This document shows, one piece after another, positions 36,127 to 46,592 of a stretch of DNA of 64,000 bases (position 1 is its first letter; every line of letters starts with the position of its first letter). Below the pieces are notes generated by a model. The model was given only the letters and a program-made list of their open reading frames with translations. It searched no databases and had not been told where the DNA came from. Position numbers and translations under genes: made by a program. The DNA comes from Halichoerus grypus. Lineage: Eukaryota > Chordata > Mammalia > Carnivora > Phocidae. The stretch spans positions 80,571,562 to 80,635,561 of the forward strand of contig NC_135719.1 of assembly GCF_964656455.1 (NCBI RefSeq). Reading direction: 5' to 3'.

Positions 36127-36528
36127 ATGTCCCGGCTTCTCTGCCTTGTGCTGCCCTTCCTCTGTAAGTGGCTCCCAGGTACGTCCGTGCGATTTCCCTC
36201 CACTTCTCAGTCCTCATTTCCTATCCTTTTTCCTTTGTCAGATGGCTCCTGCAGGACTGAAATTATACAGTCTTCCGACCTAGCTGCCATGATCGGGACA
36301 GATGTGACGTTTCAATGCCAATATAATATTCTCGATGGGAATTATGACTCTGTGTACTGGTATCTGCAAAGAGCTGACCAAAGGCTCACCTATATCACCC
36401 ATACATCTCAAGGCACCATGGAATCGGAGCATTACCAGTTGTCTGTGAACAGAGAGCTGTCCTCCAGCACCTTAACCATTAAGCATGTGCGGCCAAGAGA
36501 CAAAGCCATTTACTACTGTGCTCTCTGG
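36127..36528 (+). CDS. TCR V segment in the delta region, Vgamma-like FR3 and end (V-B)
   Basis: Germline V segment, probably a Vdelta subgroup. The leader exon (36127-36163) encodes MSRLLCLVLPFL and splits a Tyr codon. A 78-bp intron (GT at 36164, AG at 36240-36241) precedes the V exon, which starts at 36242 with GSCRTEIIQSSD. V landmarks: first Cys in VTFQCQY, a longish CDR1 (NILDGNYDS), Trp in VYWYLQ, STLTIKHV, then second Cys in AIYYCALW. The STLTI strand and CALW end resemble TRGV segments more than typical TRDV, although position and neighbours say TRD. The frame is open, and the intron is also stop-free and divisible by three. The following RSS has a correct spacer and a good nonamer but an unusual heptamer. 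I could not assign a numbered subgroup. Confidence 0.85.
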
Positions 36529-36567
36529 CACCATGATACAGACTGTGTATCACACAGAACAAAAACT
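36529..36567 (+). promoter_or_regulatory. V-B 23-bp-spacer RSS with non-consensus heptamer
   Basis: Heptamer CACCATG (36529-36535) keeps the essential CAC but differs at positions 4 and 5. The spacer is 23 bp (36536-36558), and the nonamer ACAAAAACT (36559-36567) has one change. Recombination efficiency is expected to be reduced. Confidence 0.82.
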
Positions 36568-36773
36568 GTAAGCCTCAAGCAAGTTCAATGCTGAAAATCC
36601 AAAGCGTCATCCAACAAGAGAGAAGGTGTTCAGTGTCATCTTGGACTTGCCCCATTCATTCCTCGGTTCATTCATTCAAAACTAAGGGGCCCTTGTGGTT
36701 TACAAATGAATATACTAAGTGCTATGGGGATACAAAGATAGAAAACAAGCACTTCTCAAATAATAAAATGTAG

Positions 36774-36963
36774 GGGCGCCTGGGTGGCTCAGTCGTTAAG
36801 CGTCTGCCTTCGGCTCAGGTCATGTTCCCAGGGTATTGGGATCAAGCCCCGCATTGGGCTCCCTGCTCAGCAGGAAGCCTGCTTCTCCCTCTCCCACTCC
36901 CCCTGCTTGTGTTCCCTCTCTCGCTGTCTCTCTCTGTGTCAAATACATAAATAAAATCTTTAA

Positions 36964-36990
<27 letters not shown>
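36774..36990 (+). mobile_element. Full-length carnivore SINE with (TAA)n tail
   Basis: GGGGCGCCTGGGTGGCTCAG head and CT-rich body, with a tail expanded to (AAT)n at about 36963-36990. AATAATAAAATGTA appears on both sides as a target-site duplication. It inserted about 200 bp after the V-B RSS. Confidence 0.93.
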
Positions 36991-36994
<4 letters not shown>

Positions 36995-37329
36995 TGTATT
37001 CAGAGAATAGAGCCTCCTCACTTCTATCTTGCTAAACCATGAGCAGTGAAATTAAATACTGTGGAATTACTTGAATCTTTGACCTGACAAATAACAGCAT
37101 AGTCCCCAGTACCCAGAGAGACAAATGAATTGGACACACATACAAATTCAAAGCCAACAATCAACATCTTAATCACAGACCCTTGAAAACCTATCATCAT
37201 TTCTAAAAAGCTGAAAAAAATATATTAAATATACATATATACATCCCTGGGAAACTAGATCGGTTAGATAAATAGATAGATGTAGAGTAGGCGGCATAGT
37301 ACCAACGGACTGAGCTCAAATTCAGACTT

Positions 37330-37680
37330 GAAATCCAGACTTCTTACGTTTTGAATCCCAGATCTTCCATTTACTGACTTACTAGCTATAGGACCTTGGG
37401 CAAGTTAGTTTATGCTTTGCTATCCTCATCTATGAAATAATGATAATAGTCATTGCCTGGCTGGCTCAGTCGGTGGAGCATGCAACTCTTGATCTTGGGG
37501 TCGTGAGTTTGAGCCCCATGTTGGACACAGAGATTACTTAATAAAAAATTTTTTAATTAAAATAATGATAATAATCATAATTACTGTAGAGAATTGTTAC
37601 AAGAATTAAGTGAACTATTACACATCATGCACTTAGAACTATGCTTGGCACATAGGAAGCACTCGGTAAGCACCAGCTTC
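37330..37680 (+). mobile_element. MIR element split by a short SINE
   Basis: The left MIR part (about 37330-37450) contains TTGGGCAAGTTAGTTTATGC. The right part (about 37560-37680) ends CATAGGAAGCACTCGGTAAG. Between them, about 37452-37555 is a short tRNA-like SINE (CCTGGCTGGCTCAGTCGGTG). AAATAATGATAATA on both sides is the duplicated target. Confidence 0.8.
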
Positions 37681-37683
37681 CCT

Positions 37684-38380
37684 CGGTGGTGGTGGTGGTG
37701 ATGATATCGTCATGTCCCTACCACTGTGCTGGGTTAGGCCTTGAGGAGCTTGTTGATAAAAGAGAAGTCAATCTCTTGGGCAATTAAACATTCTTTTATA
37801 TATTAGTATCCCACGTAGTGGGAATGAAATATCAATGAAAATTGAGAGAAATACAATTCAAAAGATCTTCAGGACCTTTTTCACTAGATGCTGATAAATT
37901 ATTAAAGGCTTCTTACATAGAAAAAAATAAAACCAGAGGAAAGTAATTTCTGCTTGACCCTCATAAAACAAGCAAATAGAGACTTTATGAGATATTAAAA
38001 TACAAGCGTAGCCTCCACTTATTAAATGGATAGTGGAATAATTTATAAATGTAGAGCCCAAAGTAAAATTAAAGTTGTTTATGAGCATCATTATAAATGA
38101 GGAATTGGTTCCATCAACATCATAAGCATACTACATGACCTGAAAAAGTTCCCACCGACGAGAACATTACAAATTAAGTCAAAGCACATCGGACCTTAGG
38201 ACATCCTAAAAAACTATCAAATGAAGATTATCCCAAGATTCCAAAAGGGCATAGGCTCTACAAAGACACATCCCTATTGGCCTCTGCTTATTCAAGGAAC
38301 CATCCAGGAAAACTCCTTGGTGTGACCTGCAGAGCTGAGAATAGGGAGTAAATAGGACTGTCTTCCGTATTTTCTCTTCT
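37684..38380. other. Intergenic, AT-rich, no gene
   Basis: A short (GGT)n run lies at 37686-37702, followed by AT-rich DNA with no recognised element. Confidence 0.3.
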
Positions 38381-40480
38381 GAAGATGCACGTCACTTGCT
38401 GCTTCAGATGTTGCATTTATTCATCAGTGGAAACCCCTAATCCCCTGCTGTCTTGCTGGCTTTCTCATTTGCAGCCAACATATGGGCTCCTCAGCACTGC
38501 CCCGTGCCCCCCAAGAGCAGCCTTTAAGGGCACAGAATCACACAAAACAGGAGGGTTTTCTTGGGATAAAGAACTGAAGGAAAACTCTTTGCACAATTTG
38601 GCTTTGGGGATCAGATTTCAAAGTCTTCACCCGGCCTGGATAGGCACAGACCCAAACAGTGTCTGGTGAGGGAACAAAGTCACTTTCCTCCTGGGCTTGC
38701 CCTTCTCCAGGGCACCTCGGGGTTATTGATGACACATCTTCAGAATTGCTGAATGTTAAACTGGAGAACTCAGATTTTCTAAAGGACACTTACAACTCTA
38801 GTAACCCTGCAGGGCTCTCTGCCAGTGGAAAACCTACTCCGTAATTCCAGGTCTCTGATTCTGCCATGCTGAATCTCCGTGAAAGGAATCATCTTCCTTG
38901 CTTTACAAAACGTGCTACTACCAAAGATGAAAGAAAGTTTGGAAGAAAAGCAAAGTCATTAGTGAACTATGTGTGGACCGGAAAGTCCTTCCCAAGGGCA
39001 GGCTTCTAGGTGGTGATCTGTCCCGACCACCTCATCACCTAACTGTAAGATGTCCAGTCTCTCCACATGATCCTTGAAGGACAGTCAGAGAAGAGAAGGT
39101 GAGCAGGAAGGTTAACAAGTGCTCATCAAGTATGGATAAGCCTCAGAGTATAGAATTGGCCTGGTTCGTTTTTTATTCAGAAGTATGTATTGAGTGTCTA
39201 CCATGTACAAGACACCATGCCAGGGGCCAAGGTGACCAAAGCACGTGACACAAGCTTTCTGCCATTCTGGAGTTCACACTCTAGTAGGGCTTACAGCCCA
39301 ACTGAGGAACCAGAGGAGACACACGTGGGAGCAAGAGAGGTACTTGGTTGTAGAGCGATGACGGGAGTGTTCCAGGACCAGAAAGCACAGATTGGAATTA
39401 GGACCTTGAGATTTCGGAATGCGTTGGGAGATGGGAGCCAGGAAAACATTTTCAAGGAACTGAGCTGAGACTAAATATGGAAAAGTTTATTTGTTTACAT
39501 CTCAAGGTCCCAAGCCAGTAAGAGAAGCAGAATTACCACTCAGCAAAGTCCCAGCTGGCCTCTGTACCGCTCTGCTTGGCAGCTGCTTCTTTCAGCACCA
39601 CACAGCTGGGGAGCGAGCCACAGATGGAACAGTGGCAGCCAAAATCTTTTTAGAGACAAATGACACTATGATTATCCTTGACACCCATTGAAATTCCTCA
39701 TTAATTTCCAAAAATATCTTATGCTTGCTTTAAAACAACCAGTGGGGCTCAGACATTTCAGTTGAAAACACATCAGAGAAACAAAGCAATCCCAGCCACC
39801 TGAGCATTCCGAGCCCGAATCAGCCAGACCCAGGAGAACCACTTACTTACTGAAGGCCGTCCTGGGACACCAAGCGGCTGAGATCCTGGCCAAGGGAAAC
39901 TGGAATGGCGTTTGCTCTCTTCATTCACCTCCATCCCTGTTCTTCAGTTGCTTGCCCGACCGGCTGGTGCCAGAGCAGAGGAACCCAAGAGCAAGGACGG
40001 CAACTGGAAACGGGGCAGACAGCCCATAACTGCCGGGCCTGGACAGAGAGCAATTGTGGCCACACATCAGAGTCTGACTTTGTTGTCCCTGAAGCTTTAT
40101 GGGAGAGGTTTGGGGATAATGAGGGTGAAATAACACAAGCAAAGAGCTTTCCTTCTGTACAATTTCTCTCTTTTTCTCTCCCAAAGAACTCAAAGGGAGT
40201 GGGGAAAGAGTGGATGTGTTCTCAAATCAAAGGCAAAGGAGCTCCTGAAACTTCCAATTAGAGAGAAAATCAGAAGTTCTGGCACGCTCTCCCACTAAGA
40301 TTCCAGTGATCCTATGGATAGATGCGTGATACTAAGGACCCAGAGTGGCAGAGACCATCAGAGAGAATGGCACTGGGCTGGGGCACGTAGGAGCCCGTGT
40401 GGGTTGATTTTATCTGACCATGGGGTCTTTTTGCTTCTTCAAGTTTTCCTATTCTTTCTTCATCCCAGATGGACAAAAAA
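38381..40480. other. Intergenic, old repeat traces only
   Basis: 39180-39300 (GAGTGTCTACCATGTACAAG onwards) has the look of a very old L2/MIR-type repeat. No gene was found; short open frames look fortuitous. Confidence 0.3.
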
Positions 40481-40487
40481 ACCCAAA

Positions 40488-40523
40488 AAACAAACAACAA
40501 CAACAACAACAACAACAACAAAA
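40488..40523. repeat. (CAA)n microsatellite
   Basis: About ten CAA units with an A-rich lead-in. Confidence 0.9.
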
Positions 40524-40844
40524 ACCCACCATGATGAGGGCTCTAGCTCCTACGGACCTCTATCTTTAGCTGCCCAAGACTCCTTTGCCTAAGGGCATAA
40601 AGTGAGTGACACAGCTCCATTCAGGTGCTCCTGTACCTGCCCAAAGTCCTACACACAGCCTAACATAGCTCAGCCAACACCTCCTTCCCTCAGCAGAATG
40701 TTCTGGCCACACTTGAAATCACAAGCTCTGTGTCTCCCTTGGTGACTATGGCTCAGGTAGGGAGCTATGACTAAGGCCCCTACCCCAACCATGGCAAAGC
40801 AGAAGGGATGTGGCAAAGAACCAACATCTGCGGTGGGCTGACCA

Positions 40845-40985
40845 GCATGTGCCAGGCACCAGGATAAGTGCTTCACACGTGTTCTCTCATTTCAACCTCA
40901 GGACATCCCTGCAAGGTAACTACAATGACCCTATCTGCAGATGAGGAAATCAAGACTTGGAGATGTAACTTACCCAGCTCCTGGT
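40845..40985 (-). mobile_element. MIR fragment, antisense
   Basis: CATGTGCCAGGCACCAGGAT, CAGATGAGGAAATCAAGACT and the spacing between them fit a reverse MIR. Confidence 0.75.
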
Positions 40986-42270
40986 AAGTTGCAAAAGAAG
41001 ATTCAAAAATCAAAGCCATTAGCCCTGCAAAACCAGTTTTCCTTTTGTCTATAGATAACATGGGTATTGATACCACATAGCCACGTGTGGGTGACATCAG
41101 AATGTTGGCCACTGCAATGACCAACAGGGTCTAGCCAGGTAGGATTTATCCTGCTGGGGCACCTCTCCCTATACCTACAACAATGGATAGAAGACCAGCC
41201 TCCCAGGTTTTGGCAAATCCTTTCCTAATCCCATCCTTCACTAGATGAGCGACCCAGAATGCTCCTTGACAGTCAGGAAACTCCAAACAGAAAGCCTGCT
41301 TAGACTAGCAAATCTCTGCCAAGCTCCTAATATTGACAAGCCCCATGCTGGGCACTGAGAATGCAAACATAAATAAGATACAGCCACTGTTCTAAAGAAT
41401 CTTGAAGTCCAGTGCAGAAAACAAACACATTATCAGATAATTATAATAGAGGTAATAAGTGCCATGACCCAACAAGTTCAGGGAACCCAGGGGACACTTC
41501 CCTCAAGTTGGGGTGGGGAAGGGAGAGGAAGTTCTGGTTTTTCCAGGAAGAAGGAGCAGCTAGTGCAAAAACTGGAAACATAAAGACTATCATACATCTT
41601 TGAACCTGCAAGTACTTTTGTGCAGCTGGAGTACTGAGTGCAAGTGGTCAAAAGTGGAACTGGAGAAAAAAGCAGATCAGGAGATCATTAGGGCCATGAC
41701 ACAGGACTTTCATAGTCCCCTAAAGGCCAGGGGATGCTACTAAAAGAGTTTCAGCAGAGGCATGACCTGATCCCCTCTGGTCTGGAGAAAAATCGGTATG
41801 ATGGCTGCTTGGAGAATGGATGAAAGTGGGGGGAGTCTGGAAGCGGGGATACCTCTTGGAATAGTATGGCAATAGCTTGCAGCAGGTAAGGAACACTCAG
41901 ACCGAAGCAGGGGTGGCGGAGGCCAAAGGAAAAGGGACCCGCACAGGAACTACAAGGGGGCCCTGCAGGCTGCTCGGCTCCCCACAAGCCCTTGCACCTT
42001 GACGATGCAGCGCTGTCCCCAGGGAATGGGGTCTAGAGGCCAGCTGACGCAGCCCTACTCAACTCTCACAGCTCTGCTCCGGTCAGCGGGGAGTCTTCTT
42101 TGCGTCCCAGGCAGGGAACCGCCCCCCTCGAAACTGAGTGTTTTGAAGACAGAAGCCATGTCTTGTTCAACTCCTCTTCTCCCAAATACAATCTGACCTG
42201 CCATAGGTAATTAGCCGGGGCTTGAGGAATAAACAGCCCAACCCGTGACCTTGCAGGCCTGTCACACCTC
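40986..42270. other. Intergenic with old L2-like sequence
   Basis: 41330-41410 and 41640-41850 read like very old repeat sequence (AAGCCCCATGCTGGGCACTG; AGAGGCATGACCTGATCCCC). No gene. Confidence 0.3.
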
Positions 42271-42273
42271 TCT

Positions 42274-42292
42274 GAGGAAGTGACTTATAACA
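42274..42292 (+). promoter_or_regulatory. Candidate V-C promoter (ETS, TATA-like)
   Basis: GAGGAAGTGACTTATAACA combines an ETS-type GGAAGTG and an AT-rich TTATAA about 110-120 bp upstream of the leader ATG, a plausible V promoter position. Motif inference only. Confidence 0.3.
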
Positions 42293-42396
42293 CCCAACCC
42301 CCTTTGATAAGAGACAGAACTTCTCATGGGCAGACAGCGGCTGATCAGGAGCAGCTAGAGAGCACCTGCATACTGCGCTGCCGCCTCCACGAAGCC

Positions 42397-42929
42397 ATGC
42401 TGTGGACCTGTCCCCTCCTCTACCTCGCCACCTTCTGTGCTGGTAAGGACAAGCTGCAGGGCCTTTTACTCTTAGAGAAACGTGCTGCAGGAATGATTTG
42501 CTGCCAGGAGGGCATGTTTGCGGGGGGGAGCGGCGGGGTCGGCGGGGGGAAACATTGCCAAGCTGGGCTCTGACATCCATCCCCTTGCGGTGGAGGGAGC
42601 TCCCCCCAGCCTCTCTACCTGGGCTTTCCCTTTCAGAGGTCTCATTGGATATCCTTTTGGAACCAGACACCAAAACCCTGACTGTTCTAGTCGGGGAGCC
42701 TGCCACCTTGCGCTACAGCGTATCAGGAGGGGACTTGAAGAACTATCAGGTGAGCTGGTATAAGAAGAAAGAAGATAACTCCCTGACTTTAGTATACAGA
42801 CCAAGCAACAATACTAATGACGATTTAAGGAGTAATTTCAAAGGAAATACCAGTGCTTCAAAGAGTCAACTCGACATTCAAAGAACAACAGTAGAAGACG
42901 CTGGGACCTACTACTGCTCGTGTGATATC
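42397..42929 (+). CDS. TCR delta variable segment, TRDV2-like, first Cys replaced by Tyr (V-C)
   Basis: Germline V segment. The leader exon (42397-42442) encodes MLWTCPLLYLATFCA and splits a Glu codon. The 194-bp intron ends at AG 42635-42636, and the V exon spans 42637-42929. The V exon is open: SLDILLEPDTKTLTVLVGEP, ATLRYSVSGG, VSWYKKK, SNFKGNTSAS, then AGTYYCSCDI. The pattern PATLR-x-S, NY-x-WY, the NF-x-G strand and C-x-CD end resembles human TRDV2 at moderate similarity. The first conserved cysteine (Cys23) is replaced by Tyr, TAC at 42714-42716, so the intradomain disulfide cannot form in the usual way. The RSS nonamer is also degraded. By usual criteria this is an ORF or non-functional segment despite its open frame. 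A sequencing or allelic difference remains possible. Confidence 0.85.
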
Positions 42930-42968
42930 CACAGTGCTCCAATCCTGCTTCTGGTCGCCTCAGAACCA
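42930..42968 (+). promoter_or_regulatory. V-C RSS: perfect heptamer, degraded nonamer
   Basis: Heptamer CACAGTG (42930-42936) is consensus. A 23-bp spacer (42937-42959) leads to TCAGAACCA (42960-42968), with about four changes from ACAAAAACC. Shifting the spacer by one base does not yield a much better nonamer. Confidence 0.75.
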
Positions 42969-42999
42969 TACCTGAGCTGAGACCACCTGATAGCCTGAT

Positions 43000-44285
43000 A
43001 AGAGAGATAAGAGCTAAGTTGGGGCAAGGGCCTTATTTTTGTGGTTGGTTGAGAGGGGGCTTATTTATCAGTCGAAGAGGGAAGAACGTTCATTAGGGTT
43101 TATGCGAAGAGACCAAGGGGCCCCTGCACCTGCCTCTCCGGGACTTCTGAGAAAAGGTTGAAATGAACAACCTTCAACACTGAAAAGATTTTCTTATTGT
43201 GGAGGCAGGCTACGATGAACAGAATTTCTACTATCATGAGTGCTGTAGCTCATCCCAGAGTCTTTATTGTGAAAGCATTCGTGTGCATAAACTAGATAAA
43301 GCAAGGATGGTATTCCATTACCATCCTAATCAAAATTTCCAAAGCTATTAGAGATAGCTTTAACTCTTACTCTGTGAAGAAGGATGAATAGAGTCATTTT
43401 CTGAAATGCTCCCTAACTATTTCAGGTATATAATGTTTTAGCTCATCCCTTAGCTACAGTGGAGTCCTGGGGGCCCACAGGGATGGCCAGGCTGGGGTAA
43501 CACCATCTCCTTCATGTCGGTCGCTGAGAGAGATCTTGGAAACTAATACTTATGGCAATGTAGGATTTCTGAGTTGGTCATGAATCAACTGAATCAAAAA
43601 AAAAAAAAAAAAAGATCCCAAATCTGAAGTTGAAATGGGTAAGCCAAAAGTGTCTGAGCCTATAAAGGAGCCAAGGCCTGAAGGAACCCACTGAGCAGAC
43701 TGACAGGCAGAAGGGCTTACAGATACAAACATTAGATAATCATCAAGGAAGTGCTTTCACCCTGTTGGCTCTAGTAACCAACTTTTTGTTTTTCTGCTCA
43801 AGTGTCTGGTCTGGAACCCTCTCTCCACATTAAGTTACAGCTCAGGCATTAGGATGCAAAGTAGACATTGATTCATGAGGACAACAGCTCTCCTGATACC
43901 TTCTATTCAATATTCCTTCCAATGCACTATCATCTTCATCACACATTTATTTATTGGGCAATTATTGTACTTACGATATTGGGATAGGTCATGGGTATAG
44001 AAGTAGTTGTAAGTCAAGTTCTAGCCTAAGTTCTATCCTCATCAATGTGTCTACAATTTATTTTAGAGACAGCATTAGAATTACAATTCAAGATTACAAA
44101 CAAATACAAAAATACAAGAAAGCACATACTATCTAACAATGAGTGTTACTGATTTCATATGCAGTGCTCTAGGAACTCATAAAAGGACAATCACTGTGAG
44201 AAAAATTTCTTAGAACAGCTAAGGCTTGAAAGACGCAGGACTTGGATAAGTGGGAAGGAAGATGAGGGGTATTTCAAAGTGGGTG
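43000..44285. other. Intergenic, no gene
   Basis: A poly-A run lies at about 43595-43613. No protein-like frame. Possible L2/MIR traces near 43920-44010. Confidence 0.3.
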
Positions 44286-44289
44286 TACT

Positions 44290-44785
44290 AGTTATTTATT
44301 GTTCTGTAACAAATTACCACAAAATTTAGAGGCTCAAACATTCATTATCTCACAGTTTCTGTAAGTCAAGAAGCCAGGTGTGGCTTAGCTGGGTCCTTTG
44401 GCTCAGGGTGTCTCATTTGATGTAACCAAGAGGTCAGCTGGGGTGGCAGTCCTCTCAAACACCGACTGAAAAAGATCCATTTCCAAACTCACTCAAGTGG
44501 ATGTTGGTGATCCTCACATGAGCATCTCCAGAGGGCTCATCATAACATAGCAGCTTGCTTCCCTAGAGCAAGAACTTGGAAAGAGGGCTTCCAAGATGGA
44601 AGGCATAGTCTTTTTGTAACCTAATCTTGGAAGTGACATCTCATTGTTTCTGCCATATTCTATTCAGTAGAAGTGAGTCCATAAGTACAGCTCACACTCA
44701 AGAGAGGGAGGTGATTATACGAGAGCATGAATACCAGGGAAGCTGGTATTCATGAATATCATCTTAGAAGCTGCCTACCACAGGA
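44290..44785. mobile_element. Ancient interspersed repeat, family not fixed
   Basis: Starts TTATTTATTGTTCTGTAACA and ends ATCTTAGAAGCTGCCTACCA, matching a common old mammalian repeat that I recognise by pattern but cannot name with certainty. Confidence 0.55.
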
Positions 44786-44887
44786 GATTAACACAGTAGA
44801 GCCGGAAAAGAGAGGGTTCAAAAATCTGGTTGAGACCAACTTGTTTAGAGACCTCTCACCTCTAAGGATAAAGAGATTGGATTGGAT

Positions 44888-45530
44888 TTTATAAGCCAGT
44901 ATTTCTCAAACTTCATGGTGCATGGGAAGCACATGGACAGACTGTTTCTAATTATACTTTTGAGCCCCAGTTCGAAAATTCTTATTCAGGCTATCTGTGG
45001 GTAGGCCTGGGAATGTGCATTTATAACAAGTGCCCAAGTGATCCTGATGCAAGTGGGTTCAAGGACATGCTTTGAGAAATTCTGCTGTAAGCAGCAAAAC
45101 TCTTAGTTTAGTACAAGGGAGATGTGCCCAGGTTCTCCTGCCCTCACTACAAAGAAATGGATATTAGATGTGGTCAGGGCATCTCTTGAACAATGGCTCT
45201 CAATTCCGATTGCATATTTTAAATGCCTGGGAAAATTCCTTAAAAATACCAATGTCTGGAACATATCCCCAGAGATTCTGATTGAATTGGTGTAGGCATG
45301 GAGCTCTGGTTTCCCAGGTAATTCAACCTCCCTCTCCTGCCCTCTCCTCTTCCCCTCTCCAGTTTAAGATCTTGCTATTTCAATTGTGGTCTCCAGATAG
45401 ACAGCGTCAGCATCACTTGGAATTTTGTCAGAATACAGAATCTCATGCACCACCCTCGATCTAGTGAATCAGAATCTGCATTTTAACAAGATTCCCTAGG
45501 TGAGTTATATGTATATCAAAGTTCGAGAAG
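44888..45530. mobile_element. MER5-type hAT DNA transposon copies
   Basis: Three diverged pieces (about 44888-45090, 45185-45320, 45380-45530) share the MER5 pattern of a CTCAAACTT-like start, AGAATCTG-type middle and GAGAAGCACC-type end. They are short non-autonomous elements. Confidence 0.55.
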
Positions 45531-46277
45531 CACCAGTCTAGGGAAGCCATCACTATTGAAAGATTTCATAGAGGTGGAAAAATATAAATCTGTTTTTCCC
45601 AAATGCCACCCAAAAAATCCGTATTTGTAAGAAGCTCCTGAAGGGGTGCTGATGTGCAGCCAGGTGTGGGACTCACGACAAGCAATCAGGCATCCCCAAA
45701 TCAGGTTACAGATTATTCGTGTTACCAATATAATAAATATTCTCATTGAGTCACTGAGGTGCTATTGTGTCCTTGTATGCTCTTTGGAAGAAAGCATTAC
45801 ATAAATTCCAGGTATGATCATTTCTCATTCATCCACAAACAGATTAGGAAATGAATTAATATTTATAGAGTCAATGTACTTTTTACCACACCATGTGACC
45901 ATAATAGATTATCCACTGTAATCCAGAACCTTGTGCTACAGACCTTCAACTCAAGATCAAACCAGAAAAAAGAACATGAATCATAACGGTCTGATTAAGT
46001 CTGATTGGGAAGAAAAGGGACAAGAGTGAGAGCATGTGTCTCTAATTGTCCGTTCCTCCTTCAGGACAGATGAGAACATGAAGTTCTGATTCACGCTGGG
46101 GTGGGGCATCTCAGAACCTGAGACAGGCATGGGGTGAGGATGAAAAACAGAGCCTGTAGCCAAGGAAGAGGGACATCTTGGGAGAAAACAAGCAGCCTGC
46201 CCAACAATGATCTGAGAGAGTCTGAGCACAAAACAGTGAAAAAGGAAACCGAACATAAATTAAAATTTGAGACCTGG

Positions 46278-46470
46278 GGGGTACCTGGGTGGCTCAGTCG
46301 TTAATCGTCTGCCTTTGGCTCAGGTCATGATCCCAGAGTCCTGGGATAGAGCCCCACATCGGGCTCCCTGCTCAGCGGGAACCCTCCTTCTCCCTCTCCC
46401 ACTTCCCCTGCTTGTGTTCCCTCTCTCGCTGTGTCTCTCTCTGTCAAATAAATAAATAAAATAAAATAAA
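46278..46470 (+). mobile_element. Full-length carnivore SINE
   Basis: Begins GGGTACCTGGGTGGCTCAGT, with a CT-rich body. The tail merges with the AT-rich tandem array. A 16-bp flanking duplication around GAGACCTGG (15 of 16 matching) occurs near 46262-46277 and 46577-46592. Confidence 0.92.
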
Positions 46471-46560
46471 TATTTTATTTTTATAATTTTATTTTATAAT
46501 AAAATTTATTTTATAATTTTATTTTATAATAAAATTTATTTTATAATTTTATTTTATAAA
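46471..46560. repeat. 30-bp AT-only tandem repeat, three units
   Basis: Units at 46471-46500, 46501-46530 and 46531-46560 consist only of A and T. The last two differ at one base, and the first is partly diverged. Each contains inverted segments (TTTTATAATAAAAT-like), so the array could fold into a cruciform. It grew from the SINE tail. Confidence 0.9.
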
Positions 46561-46592
46561 TAAATAAAAATAAAATAAAATTAGAGACCTGG

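Noticed and set aside
42167..42706. Reverse open frame of 179 codons
   Set aside because: It is antisense to the V-C leader, intron and V exon and is explained as a shadow.
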